Of a stretch of 64,000 nt of DNA, positions 10,618 to 22,846 are shown in pieces. The translations under genes and the position numbers were made by a program. Source of the DNA: Maratus speciosus (lineage: Eukaryota; Arthropoda; Arachnida; Araneae; Salticidae). Under the pieces are notes generated by a model, which ran no database searches, had not been told where the DNA came from, and saw only the letters and a program-made list of their open reading frames with translations. The stretch is from contig OZ010792.1 of the NCBI GenBank assembly GCA_963932465.1, positions 190,980,256-191,044,255 of the forward strand, written 5' to 3'. Position 1 is the first letter of the stretch; each line of letters opens with the position of its first letter.

Positions 10618-11725
10618 TATTCATGTTTTCTATTTTCCATGGGTGCTGATTAGATATACAATTCAAAACAGTATGAATCATATTTCTAAACTAGAATAAT
10701 AAAAAATAACGTTTAATATTTGTTTTAATACTCAGCAGTTTGCTATTTAAATTTTAGGTCATTCCAGAAACACGTATGAAATGGAAGAATAGTCATATTA
10801 AAATAAAATTTGAGGATAAATTAAAAGCAAAAAGTTTGGTGTAGAACACGGCAACAATTTGTAAAACTGTAAAAAAAACAAACATGCTAATTAGTATATT
10901 TTTTATGAAATTATTTCTAACGCGTTAACTTTGGCTCATTTCTAAATATGTCAATTAGGATTTTAAGGAAAGATAAAAATTTCTCACAAAGTGCTAATGT
11001 TAGTTCGGTTCTACATTAAAAATATTTTATTACATTACTTTGAGGAAAGAGTAGTTACATTCTTTATGTTCAACCATTTCATTATGTTATTAGTTTTTAA
11101 TAGAATATTGTATCTATCCACAAAATATCATTTATGATGGAAGTGTTAATATAAAGCCAAGTCACTCAAGGATTTTTGTGTTATTCAGATTATTAATGCA
11201 TAATATAAAATTTTCTGTTTTAAAATATCATGAATATCATTTTTGATTGCGACTCTCGAAGATTAAATTTTTGTAGAAAGAGATTGAAAATTTCAATTTT
11301 GAATTATAATGACGCATACATACAGTGTTGTTTAAAAGATTTGAGAAAAAGGGACAATATTTAAAATTATTATGAGGAACATATTATAAAGAAATTCATA
11401 AATTATTCAGATTAGTACTGTACTAGGGCAAACTGTCCTAAAGTGACATACCCTAAGGAAAAAATTAATTTATTCATACAAATGTTTTCTGATTACCTTT
11501 ATTTTTTACAAACTAAATTAAAAAGTATAGAAAATGTACATTTCAAAAAGTAAGAAACGAAGTCACAACGTCATAATAAAGATTTATACAAAATGCTGCA
11601 TTATGTCATTTTATCGACAGAGGTGACTAAAATGACACACCCATAAGTTGCTATTAATTGCATTTTCCTATATAAGAAGTATATTTTTTTTGCACACCAA
11701 GAAACACCGGCACATTCACTATGTG
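10618..11725. other. No recognised gene
   Basis: AT-rich sequence without a convincing ORF. A segment around 11426-11660 with CCTAAAGTGACATACCC and AAAATGACACACCCATA resembles sequence near 18430-18530 and may be an old dispersed repeat. Confidence 0.4.
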
Positions 11726-11874
11726 CACTGTAAATTAAAATGTCTGAAATTCACACACTTAAGTATCTGAAACGGAGTGTTCAATTTTCAGACATTTTAA
11801 AATGTCTTAATTTTTTCAGATACTTTTTGCGTCTGAATTTCAGACACTTCAAACGTCTTAATAGCATCCATTTT

Positions 11875-12007
11875 TACTTTCTTCTATCTTTACAAGAAGA
11901 AAGTATTGGTTTCGTGAAAATTTTCGAATTCCAGTTTTCGACGGATTTACACGTTTTAGGGGTCAGAGATTCCGAAAAACATGTTTTTACAAAATGTCTG
12001 TCTGTGA

Positions 12008-12041
<34 letters not shown>

Positions 12042-14068
12042 CTGTCTGTATGTGACACAAATTTTGTGGGTGCTCTATCTCAAGAACTAATGCACGGAAT
12101 TTAATAAAAAATGATATTCAGTTGAACCCTGATATAAATTGGTGCTGATTAGTTTTTGGTGTAAATCGCTCAACAGGTTGCGCTGCTATGCAGCATTTTT
12201 CACGATTTCTGCAATAGCTCAATCTCCAGAACTAATGCACGGATTTTCATCAAACATCAGATTCTGTTAGTCCTTGACATGAATTGAAGTTTTATGCATT
12301 TTGGTGTAAATCGCTCAATAGGTGGCGCTGTTGTGCAGCATTTTGCACGATTTCTCAAATAGCTCAATCTCCAGAACTAATGCACAGATTTTCATCAAAC
12401 TTCAGATTCAGTTAGTCCTTGACATGAATTGAAGTTTTATGCATTTTGGTGTAAATCGCTCAATAGGTGGCGCTGCTGTGCAGCATTTTTCACGATTTCT
12501 GCAATAGTTCAATCTCCAGAACTAATGCACTGATTTTAATCAAACTTCAGATTCTGTTAGTCCTTGACATGAATTGAAGTTTTATACATTTTGGTGCAAA
12601 TCGCTCAACAGGTGGCGCTGCTATGCTGTATTTTTTAGAATTTCCTCTATAGCTGTGTCTCAAGAACTAATGCACGAATTTTCTTCGACGGATTTACACT
12701 TTTTAGATGTCAGAGATTCCGAAAAACGTGTTTTTACAAAATGTCTGTCTGATACTCTGTCTGTCTGTTTGTCTGTCTGTCTGTTTGTCTGTCTGTATGT
12801 AGCACACATTTTGTGGGCGCTCTATCTCAAGAACTAGTGCACGGAATTTACTAAAAATGTATATTTAGTTAGTCCCTGATATAAGTTGATGTTGATTAGT
12901 TTTTAGTGTAAATCGCTCAGCAGGTAGCGCTGCTATCCAGCATTTTTCATGATTTCCGCAATTGATCATTCTCCAGAATTAATGCACGTATTTTCATCAA
13001 ATTTCAGATTCACTTAGTCCTTGACATGAATTGACGTTTTACACATTTTGGTGTAAATCACTCAACAGGTGGCGCTGCTATGTTGTATTTTTCACAATTT
13101 TTGCGATACCTGTATCTCAAGAGCTAATGCTTGGATTTTCAACAAACTTCAGATTTAGGTATACCTTGATATGAATTAGTGCTGTTTATGTTTTGGTGCA
13201 AATCGCTCAACGGGTGGCGCTGCTATACTGTATTTTTTGCTATTTCAGCAGAAGCTCTATCTCAAGAACTAATGCACGAAGTTTCATCGATGGATTTACA
13301 CGTTTTAGAGGTCAGAGATTCCGAAAAACATGTTTTTACAAAATGTCTGTCTGTGAGTCTGTATGTGACACAAATTTTTTTCGCGCTCTATCTCAAGAAC
13401 TAATGCACGGAATTTAATGAAAATTTGTATTCAGTTAGTCCTTGATATAAATTGGTGCTGATTAGTTGTTGGTTTAAATTGCTCAACAGGTGGCACTGCT
13501 ATGCAGCATTTTTCACGATTTCCGCAATAGCTCATTCTCCAGAAGTAATGCACGGATTTTCATCGAACTTCAGATTCAGTTAGCCCTTGACATGAATTGA
13601 CGTTTTATACATTTTGGTGTAAATCGCTCAACAGGTGGCGCTGCTATACTGCATTTTTCAGAGTTTATGCATAGCTGTATCTCAAAAACTAATGTACGGA
13701 ATTTAACCAGAATTCATAATATGTTACACTATAACATAAATAAATCCTTATTAAGCTTGGATGTATATTGCCCCACAGGTGTTGCTTGTATGCTCTTTGG
13801 GTTGTGTATGTTGGTTGCAACCATTTAACCCTTTCCGGCACAGGGGTTCCACGTCGGGAGTACCTATTTTTAATTCCAAACTTACAAACGGCACCAAGAA
13901 TATTTTAATGAAATTTTTGCTTTTACAATGAAAGTTTAAAATAACATGTCAGTAACATAATAGTGATATAAACTGGTGCTAAATAGTTGTTATTTCTTGT
14001 ACTATTTAAATGATTTAATTGACGTGATTTATATAGAAGAAAGTTTTGTGATAGCCACAACATACTAG
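11875..14068 (+). mobile_element. DINE/HINE-like element, family 1, copy B
   Basis: It starts with ACTTTCTTCTATCTTTACAAG and AGAAGAAAGTATT, then GACGGATTTACACGTTTTAG, a long GTCT tract (about 11995-12050) and tandem units, and ends with AGAAGAAAGTTTTGTGATAG and CTAG at 14065-14068. Head and tail match the minus-strand copy at 1559-3084, but the tandem core is a different sequence. The head block with its GTCT tract recurs internally at about 12685 and 13285. No protein is encoded. Confidence 0.7.
12070..13730. repeat. Minisatellite with unit about 147 bp and inserted head blocks
   Basis: Units carry TTTTGGTGTAAATCGCTCAA, GGTGGCGCTGCTATGCAGCA, TCTCCAGAACTAATGCACGG and CAGATTCAGTTAGTCCTTGA in order, repeated about ten times. 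At two places (12685-12800 and 13285-13365) the array is interrupted by another GACGGATTTACACG plus GTCT block, so the element has a compound higher-order structure. Confidence 0.9.
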
Positions 14069-14246
14069 TTTTTTGTAAGCATCATACGTGGCTATGTTTG
14101 ATCACCTTGAATCCTGGAAAAATATTTGACTGGGTCCTGCCATCTCCACCCACATACAGCTTGATTTTTTTTTTTTTTTTGTGTGTGTGTGTTCCCAATT
14201 TTGGTATGCAATTTTCGTTAAGCTGATAATTTAAATCTTTTACGAC

Positions 14247-14400
14247 ATTGTACTGATTATAATCAATATTTTGAACTTCAGGAGTAGAACAAGATTAAAA
14301 GCAAAACAATATTTATCTAAATATTAGATTTTTTTATTTGTTTTGTTTTTAATCTTATTTTACTTTAAAAGTTCAAAATATTGATTATAATCAGTACAAT
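14247..14400. repeat. Fold-back inverted repeat
   Basis: The left arm begins ATTGTACTGATTATAATCAA and the right arm ends with its near-exact complement, TTGATTATAATCAGTACAAT (14381-14400). Complementarity continues inward (AAGATTAAAAGCAAAACAA versus TTGTTTTGTTTTTAATCTT), giving arms of roughly 65 bp with a short loop. Confidence 0.8.
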
Positions 14401-15019
14401 TTCAAAGCAGATTTAAAATATAAGCTTTACAAATATTGCACATCAAATTTGTGAACGCTAAAATCGTAGGGGGACGTGGCACGCACCCCCCGCTCTCCGC
14501 AAATCTCCCTCGCACCCGCGAAAAAAATGAAAATCTTTATCATTTAAAAATTAGATTTTTTAAAAATTTATATTGCCACATGGGCAGTACCTTATCGTTA
14601 TTTTTCGTATGAGCTACTAGACCCTTTTCATTAGACATCTTTAAAGCAAAATAAGTATAAAGTTGCAAAAAAAAAAGAAGTTAGCACATAATAATGACTA
14701 TGATACACACATGCGACGCTTATCAGTAAATTCTAATTGGAAAATGACCTTCGAAGTGAAAGATATTTTCTACACACGCAGCGAAATCGAAATAAACAAA
14801 TGATTTCATTTTTCCTGACCGGGTTACATCTGTTTCCAATTCAAAAGATTTCCACATTAGAATGTTTAATAGCTTTAGAAATATATCTAAAAAATATTTG
14901 AGATATATATTCTTTTTCCTGATATTTCCTGATATATAAATTTCGTAAAAATCAATTGATTTTTTTTCCAAAAGTGAAAGTCTATAAATATATTTTTTAA
15001 ATTTCGGCTGAATATTGTT

Positions 15020-15165
15020 CCATCGAAAAAAAAGACAATCCCGAAAATCCCGGGAATTTCCAGTAAAAATCGCGGGATTTTAATCCCGGGATTTTCGGGA
15101 TTAAAATTAAAACGGGATCCCGGGATCTCAATCTGGGATTGTAATCCCTAGCTAGGAAGTAAGAA
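15020..15165. repeat. Self-complementary CCCGGGATT repeat block
   Basis: The block repeats CCCGGGATTTTCGGGATT and its complement AATCCCGAAAATCCCGGG several times. It stands out by base composition from its AT-rich surroundings. Such blocks occur as GC-rich termini of hAT-type MITEs, but no target duplication was found, so it is only described. Confidence 0.6.
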
Positions 15166-16342
15166 AGCTTTAGGAGATCTTTCAAAGCTTTTTTTTCTGT
15201 ATTTCCCTGTGGTCGTTTAGTGTGAGATAAGGATTAGCCATGAAACTTAAGAACTACCATATTGAAAAAAGTTAGTTATATTATTACTTTTAGTTATATT
15301 ATTACTTTAAATTTGGGAAAAAGATGATAAAAAAGAATACATAATTTGTAATAAAAGACAACGTCATAAGTTTAAAGATATATACTTCTAGAATTAGTGT
15401 TTTTTTTTCTTTTCAAACAGATTCAAAACTAAATAAATTTCATGCAAGATTTTGTTTAGTACAATAAATAAAATCATAAAAGTCATTAATTTTAATACTA
15501 TAAAGAAATTATGACACTTACTTCAATCGTTGTTTGCAAGAGGTAAGAAAAATTCCTCGATTTGAAATTTTAAAAACTACCACAGTGAGGGAGAAAGACT
15601 TGCATCATTTAAAAAGGAAATCCCATAACATATCTGACTAGCCATATTTAAAGAATGAAATATTTCATCCTCAAAACATAACCCGCAAAAATTTCTCTCT
15701 TTTTTTCCAGCTTTGACAGGACGAAGACGAATAACACAATATTATTGATATAAATTAATACGAATTAACACTAAGTCCATTGCACACGCTTTGTAGAATT
15801 CCCGGGTGTAATCTTCAAGTGTCGTCTACTTCTGTGTCTATCCCGCCCTTATATCGACGTCAGCTTCTAAGAGATATTTGATGTCAAGCACACACGTCAG
15901 ATGTATGTATTCAATAAATAAATAACCCAAGTGAATAAGAATTAAAATCACAGAACTTCACATTCCGCAAGAAAACGAAATAAATACACGCGTACATAAA
16001 AACAAACTTTCAGTTTGAATTACAACGTATACCGAATTCGGACGAAAGACATCTAAAATGCATGCGCAACTGAGAGTGCCCCTTGATGGTTATTGCGTCG
16101 GAAGAATCACAACGTCTTAAATTAAGACACGTTTAAAACAATGAAGTGTCTTAAAATAAGACGTTTGCGGATATTTTAGACACTATTATCAGTACGTTTA
16201 CACCATGGTCATAGTAAGACACTTATGTATCTTAAATTAAGACATCTATAATGTCTTAATTTTCAGATTAAGACACTTAAGTGTCTAAAATTCTCTTTCA
16301 GTCACATATGTGTCTAAATTTCAGACGCTTCTGTTTGCAGTG

Positions 16343-17180
16343 TGACCACTTTGAACATTTAAAGCATTTTATCCACTTTTCTTCCAATTTTGAATGACTG
16401 AATATAATCATTGCAATGAGGCATGCTTCATCATCATCATCTGCAGAAATATGCTAATAGTCTGTCGTCATCATTGGATCTAACAAAGAAAATTTTCGTC
16501 TGACCCTGAAGAGCTGCGTGACTTGATTGTGAATTATGTTTCTTAGCAGGTTTTGCCTTCGCTTTGTCAATACTAGGATTCCGAGTCAGATTAATGCACG
16601 TTTTTGCTTATTCTTTTTTGAGAATGATCTGCAATGAGGTGCACAATGAAGAGGTGGCACATAGAGCGGTCTGATAAATGAAGATTATGAACTTGATTGT
16701 GTTGCCTGTTGAAAAGATACATTACGTCTTCGAGTATCAGAAACAGATGTTTTCGGCATTGACGTAGGAAAAGGTGATATTGAAACTGTGAAAATTTACG
16801 GATTAGGTCTAGATTGGCTGTTATCAGTAGAACTTTTGTTGCTGTCGTTGCTTTTCTTATTTTCCAGTGGACTTTCTGTCGCAACTAAAACACAGAAAAT
16901 ATGATCGGGAAATATGTCTAGGTTCATGGGATATTTTCTATTTCTCAAAAACCAGCATCTCAATTTACCTACAATCATCTTATTGTATTTACAGAGGCAG
17001 TAATCGAAATCACATGCATTTATAAATTATTGCATATACAGAAAATAATCTAAAAAGAAAGAGTCGTCACCTCATACTTCAGATATGTAATCACTGAAAT
17101 AAGACAGACATGAATTAGCAGCAAAAAAAGTCCCAAGAAATTTCTGACGAAGGTGTAAAGGATTTCCTTTTAAATAACAA
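16343..17180. other. No recognised gene
   Basis: Unique-looking AT-rich DNA. Two overlapping minus-strand ORFs (16591-16884, 16796-16978) show no domain I recognise and are probably chance. Confidence 0.4.
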
Positions 17181-18330
17181 ACAAGTAAGAAAAATCATGC
17201 GTTAAGCATAGATTATGAAACACTTTCCAAGACTTCCTGAATGCTTTAACAAAACTTTTATATTTAGGGAAATAAGGTATATAAGAGAACTAAATAAACA
17301 TTTTAGAAAACCCATAAAACATTTGAAAAACTGATTTCAGCAGTTAGCGTCCATAGCAAATATGTATTCAATTCTTTTGAACAGCCCTGTATTTGATCTG
17401 TAGGTTGATATATATACTATATAATGGGGAAATTTTGTTTAGCAAGAAAACACATAACAGGTTGAAATTTCTCTTTCAGCAATTTATACTAATAGATGGA
17501 AATATACCTGTATACTAAATGCAGTTCAGAGTAAAATTGCCTAACTCATTTAAAAATCACCTTTAAGCAATTTTCAATCGTACCCAGTAACGCTTACGAA
17601 TTCTTTTGTGTTGCCCTGTACATCAATTACAGCATTTATACACACCAGATACAATGCATAAATATAGTGAAACATAAAAGCACATAACATAATTAAAAAT
17701 TCATTTCCAGCAATCATCGCTACTGTACAGTACTTCGGATACAATATAGTATCTGAAATCTTTTGTGTGTCCCTGTAAATGCTATGCACTTTGTATTATC
17801 CATGAAATCAGTTATAGAAAACCTCAGTGACGTATATCAATTTCATTATACATGAAATAATTTAACATAATTAAAATACGCCGGAAAAAATTCCCTCCAC
17901 CCCTATATCATTATGTAACGGAATTCTTTTGTTTGGCCCTGTAAACGAATAATAATAATTTTTTGCGCTGCATATTTTACATAAAATGCATATTTTAGTG
18001 CACTTGATATATGCCTATCAATTTTATTATGTTTGAAAGCATGTAACATCATTAAAAATCATTTTAAACAATTTTCCCCATAGGCCGTAATGTAACGGAA
18101 AACTTTTGACTGTCCCTGTAAATCAACTAAACACGGTACAAACTTCATTTGAAATAGGGTTCGTGCTATGGTAGACCTAACTAACATTCAAAAATTTCAG
18201 AACGATCCGAGTATTTTTACGGGAGTTAGAGAGCGTACAGACGGACAGACGTACAGGCGGCCAGATGGGCAGACGGCCAGACAAACCGAAGTCATAAACA
18301 CTTTTCAACTTTGTGTTGGAAAGTGTTAAA
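17181..18330 (-). mobile_element. DINE/HINE-like element, family 2, copy B (uninterrupted)
   Basis: On the minus strand it starts near 18330 with AACACTTTCCAACACAAAG and GTTGAAAAGTGTTTATGAC, then a degenerate GTCTGGCC/GTCCGTCT tract. Units beginning TTACAGGGACAGTCAAAAG and TTACAGGGCCAAACAAAAG follow, and it ends with GTTTCATAATCTATGC and CATGATTTTTCTTACTTG near 17181. It is collinear with 8291-10617 but lacks the family 3 insertion, so it acts as the empty-site control. Confidence 0.7.
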
Positions 18331-19052
18331 AATGAAAACCTGAAAACTTCGCCATTAAATGCTTATTCATTCCGCAACATAGCTGTGTATCGTTAAGTGC
18401 TGTCCTCTAGCGACAATATTAAGAAATATAAGGTATATCATTTTACCTAAGTATGTCATTTTGGTAGAGTTTACTCTACCTTCTTCCACTAAAATGTTTG
18501 TGATAATGAATAAATTCATAAAGAAAAACAAACAACCTTAAAATTTGAAGGATTAATAATGAATATGGTACCCCCCCCCCCCCTCGTAAAATATAGGCCC
18601 TTTGTTGGTAAACAATGCTCTCTCCTAATTCATAAAATGCATATTTAAGAGTCTAATGAAAATATTATGGTTGGCAGTTATATAATGGTTGAGTATGGGG
18701 GTTAAAGTTTCCCAAGTTATTAGTAAGATTAATTAAGAAATCGAAGTAAACTCAATGATAATGTGTTGCAAACGGTTAGGACGGGTGTGATAAAATATTT
18801 TAATAGCTGGAAAACTAAAGAAAGCGTCACATTACCATATTACTTGAACTCCCTCATCATCTACAGTGTTACTGAAATTGATAATGATCAAAATTTTGTT
18901 TCTAAAAAAATTGTAAAAAAGATACAGTACTAAACATTGCTTTTCTAAAGTTATTGATGATTTAACTATTTAAATTTTCGTTTTTTGATTGGTATGAATT
19001 ATTATAATACAATTGTAAAATAATTTATTATTTATTTTTAATATGGTATTAA
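18331..19052. other. No recognised gene; C-run
   Basis: AT-rich DNA with a run of C at about 18571-18583 and a small palindrome TAGAGTTTACTCTA near 18473. No coding support. Confidence 0.4.
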
Positions 19053-19368
19053 GGGGCTGTTCAAATATTACGTAAGCATGTTTTTGACAATTTTTGACCC
19101 CCCCCCTACCCCCTTGTCAGCAAAAATAAGCAAATCGCGAACCCCCCCTTAATAATTACGTAAGCAAATTGGAACCCTCCCCCCCCCCCCTACTTAAAAA
19201 AAATTAGGACACAATACAAATTTAAAAACTCTACTCGACTAATATAACTACTAAATAATAATAAACGCTTGTTTTATTTCTTTACAATTCTATTTAAGAA
19301 AATTTCTTAGATCACAATTTTAGAAGAACTTAGCCATTTTAAAAATTTAAATTTGAACATGACAATAT

Positions 19369-21850
19369 CTATTCCGATGCTGACCACGGCTGCTCAAGCC
19401 ATTTTTCCATATCTGTTATGATATTGGTTTCCAGTTTTACTTGTTTATCTTCATCGCTTACTTTTCGGATGCAATCTTTATCAACTTCATCTTCATTGAT
19501 CCACTCAACATCTTCCATATCTTCCATGAATTTTACGAAGCACATAAGTTCATTTGCTCGACGAGCAGCAATTCTCAATGGTCGTATAAGGCAGTCCTTC
19601 TCGCTTTTTTCACTCTGTTGAATTTTTTTGTGTCTGTTTGCTGACTTCTGAGATGCATGATATTGGCCAAAACTTCCACAAGTTCTTGCGGATAATTGCG
19701 TGAACTTTAGGAAGAGCAAAAATAATCATACAGCATCTTTAAAAATCCCTTTCCTGTAATATTCAGATTTAAGGCCAGAGGGAGACTTAAATCTATAAAT
19801 TCCCCCTCTTCACTTGTAATGATGTCATTTGACGATTGTATCATTTTAATTGGAGGAGGAATGAATCGTCCATTTAATATACGAAATAATCCACTACGTG
19901 CAGGAGAGCAACAATTCTCTTTTTCGCAATTTGCAGCAAGTATTGACTTTCTTGTACGAGCTTCGAATACCAATCCAAGCCCTAACCAAGAGACTCTGGT
20001 TCGCCTGAATCAACATGTGGCAGTAACAGGATAACTGTCAATGTTTAATGAGTTCCAGATATCTGCGAGAGTTTTTCCAGCATATGCTAAGTTATTTTGC
20101 TCCATTTCTTCATCAGTAGTGCGACCGTTCTCATCGAGATGGGAACCATAATGGTTATGAGGGTGTATAAGACAAGACAGTTCTCGACTGAGTGGCGTCA
20201 TTCGCCTTTCTACTCAATTATATGCACTTCTTCCAGGAGCATTGCACGCCATGAAAATTCCATCCAAATCATGCTTTTTGAAATGGTTAATAGCAAACGG
20301 TATAACTTTCTGGTAGCGGGGATTCTCGTCTGGACCTCCATCAACCGTAACTATGATTACAGGTTTGATGAAACCCTCTTCTGTTTTCACTAATTTTTCA
20401 AAATCTTTGAGTATTAATAGAGTTTCAAAATCCTGAGCATGAGTAGTTGCTGTGGAAGAACTGTGTTTCCCACTTCTTAATAGCTATTAACGTTGGACCA
20501 GAATAAACTATGTATGACTTTACTTTGACCTGCCATGCCAGGAGCAGTCACAATACCAGCGTAAACACATGGGATAAGTTTGCGGCGTTCAGCGATGACC
20601 CAGTCGTGATCGCTTAAGGATACACAATACTCCATATGCATCAGTATCGGAGCCTGTTTATTGGCTGCTGTAATTCCCAAAGGTACGTGCGCTTTATCAT
20701 CCTGTGAAAGAAGAAACACTTGCATGGGTCCAAGAATTGAAGCTAAAGTTTCTAAATAATGGATGGATATTACTGCAAATTGGGTATCAATGTGAGGTCG
20801 GTGATAATCAGCCAAAATCCAAGAAAGTTTTATCGGCACTGTGGTGACATGTCTTCGACACTCGATGATTGAGGAATTTTTTGGAAGCAAACGAAGATAT
20901 GTTCTACTCCTGCTTATTGTAAAACCAACCTTTTTCAGTTTTGCAGTCAAGTCATCGAGAATTTTGACACTTGCTTCTTTTTGCATCTGCAGCGCTTCCA
21001 ATAATAGCTATGTCTGCTATTGCTCTAAGTAATAATGGTTGTTTAAACTTGGTCTTCCTACTGATTCCCTCAAAGATTTTTTTTTTTTAATGTCTGGATT
21101 ATCATGGCAGATTTCTCCAAGCTTTATTCGTTTGGTGGTTAGATGTTTTCTTTGGTATTCAGCATTTTGTCGTTTCCTTTTTAAGGATCGTTTTTCCTTT
21201 TTTGAGATCACTGGAAACCTTATTTATCTGTTTTTGAATTTGAGATACATTGGTTTCAATTCAATTGGGTTACATTTCATTTTTAGTAAGGTTCAAAATT
21301 TGAAAACAGTTAGAAGATTATCTGCTACAAAACTAACATATTTTTTAATTTTTTTCCCCCATGGATGCATTAATTTTTGAGTTATTTATAAAGAAAAAAT
21401 AAGGCTTAGCTTGGCTACGCCATATTTAAAAAGTAATAACTCGTTTTTTAACGTTTTTTTTTTTTTTTTTTTTTTTATTCCCATACTGACCATGTTTTGC
21501 CAAGACTGCACGGTCATTTTATCTTATCTATCTTTTTCCAATTTTTACAAGTAATTATGTAAACTTAAAGTTATGATAAAATATATTTAAAATTTTAAGA
21601 ATAAATTGATTATAATTACCTTTATAAAATAATCAAGAAAGACTGATTTCTTTTTGGTTGTCTTACGCAGTTCGTCCTCAATTCTTTTTAGCACCAATAC
21701 CTCTAACTCTTTGTCAGTTTTAGAAGACTTTTTGTACTGCCGCCACACATCATTAGTTTTACATTGGATATCCTTCAAAGGTTTATCTGATGCAGACTTT
21801 TTGAAACTTTCAAAAAGCTTTTTATAGAAGATTTCACGAAATGAAGACAT
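19369..21850 (-). pseudogene. DDE-like transposase pseudogene of an unassigned repeated family
   Basis: I recognise this as a multi-copy protein family seen in arthropods and some fungi, usually left uncharacterised. A likely first exon (21850-21620, MSSFREIFYKK..., ending at a GT donor) is followed by an intron with a T-run and an acceptor at TTTCCAG (21211). Order thereafter: a basic region (21211-21017), TISRSRTYLRLLPK and VTTVPIKLSW, then the motif SQDDKAHVPLGIT (candidate first Asp), SDHDWV and LIPCVYAGI. A frameshift near 20480 leads into VTVDGGPDENPRY (candidate second Asp, about 20340) and APGRSAYN-stop-VERRMTPLSREL (candidate Glu, about 20190). NHYGSHLDENGR, ENCCSPARSGLF and FIPPP follow, with a decayed CxxC/H zinc-finger-like end. 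Compensating frameshifts near 21016 and 20970, an in-frame stop before VERRM and further shifts near 20000 and 19715 make it non-functional. Catalytic assignment is inference from spacing. Confidence 0.75.
21452..21476. repeat. Poly-T run
   Basis: About 25 T in a row inside the putative first intron of the transposase gene at 19369-21850. A similar T-run followed by CCCATACT occurs near 26440. No adjacent retroposed gene was identified. Confidence 0.6.
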
Positions 21851-21900
21851 ATTTCTGATTTTATTTATTTTAAACACCACTACACTGCAGTACTGAGAGG

Positions 21901-22846
21901 TAGAGGTCTGCACGGGCCGAAATTTTCAGGCCCGGGCCCGGCCCGACTCATAGAGAAAAAAATTCGGCCAGAGCCCGGCAGGACCCGGAGAAAAAGTTAA
22001 AATCTCGGACCGGCCCGGCCCGATTGAATTTCTACAAAATATTGATTTTTATGTCGATTTGGTTAAAGATTTGTCTCGTACGAGGAGTTCTGGCCAAAAA
22101 TATGTCTTAACTATTTTTTTATGTTTATAATCTTCATTTTTATAGAAGTGGCGACATTTACTGCGACATTTATTTTTTTAATCAATCTCTATTTCTTGTA
22201 TGTAAATGAATCCGTTATCATTAATATCGTTAATCCATATTCCATGTATTGAAGTGCTAAAAATCTGAAAAATGCTATACAGTAAAATCTTCTAAAACGG
22301 AATTGCATAAAAAAGAAAAAAAAATCCGTTATAGACAAGTGACCTTCTTAGCAAGTTGTAAATGTATTATATATCCTATTCTTACGTATTAGTATATTAA
22401 TTTTGTATGGATCAACACGTTTTTCAGTTTATAACAGGATTTCGTCATAGACAGGTTCCTTCTCACATGTTTTCTTATATTTTCATTTAGCTATATTTTA
22501 ATAAGCGTAGAAATCTACTATTCTTTAAAAAGAATAAATTTGAATGTTTAATTGTAGAATAATAGCAATTTTAAAATGTGTACATTTTTTCAAAATTTTT
22601 TGAGCCTGGCCTAATTTTACTGACCTTTGAACGGATCAGGCCACGCCGAGACAATGATTTTCATACGGGCTGCGTGAAAACCAGGACTTAAAATTTTGGG
22701 CCTTGAAGACTTGGAATGAAACCAGTCCCGACTCTGTACAGAAAAAATGGGCCCGGCCCGATCCCCCTGGAAAAAAGTAAGGCCCGAACCCGGCCCGGCC
22801 CATAAAGAGTAGTAACTAAACCCGGCCCGGCCCGTGCAGATCACTA
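21901..22846. mobile_element. Non-autonomous hAT element, GC-rich ends, 8-bp TSD
   Basis: The ends are TAGAGGTCTGCACGGGCC and, complemented, TAGTGATCTGCACGGGCC. The flanks are a perfect 8-bp duplication CTGAGAGG (21893-21900 and 22847-22854). The first and last 120 bases are dominated by repeated GGCCCGG/CCGGGCC, while the centre is AT-rich. It encodes nothing recognisable. It lies inside the 19053-23369 transposon, hence is younger than it. Confidence 0.9.

Larger units (their letters stand above)
14069..16105. other. Interior of the CACTG element; no gene found
   Basis: No recognisable coding region. It contains the fold-back at 14247-14400, a palindromic GC segment at 15020-15165 and otherwise AT-rich sequence. 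A short stretch near 14465-14520 is unusually GC-rich (ACGTGGCACGCACCCCCCG). Confidence 0.4.
11726..16342. mobile_element. Large element with CACTG termini, non-autonomous
   Basis: The left terminus is CACTGTAAATTAAAATGTCT and the right terminus, complemented, is CACTGCAAACAGAAGCGTCT. Both are followed inward by many copies of AAGTGTCTGAAA-like and AAGACACTT-like motifs in both orientations (11740-11865 and 16110-16340). CAC-type termini with dense subterminal repeats fit the CACTA/EnSpm superfamily. A 2-bp TG flank is possible but not diagnostic. The interior holds a family 1 DINE-like copy (11875-14068), a fold-back (14247-14400) and no recognisable transposase. Confidence 0.55.

Noticed and set aside
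11740..12837. ORFs with CLSVCLSVCPSVCL stretches resembling a cysteine-rich secreted protein
   Set aside because: The Cys-Leu-Ser-Val repeats are translation of the GTCT microsatellite in the element head.
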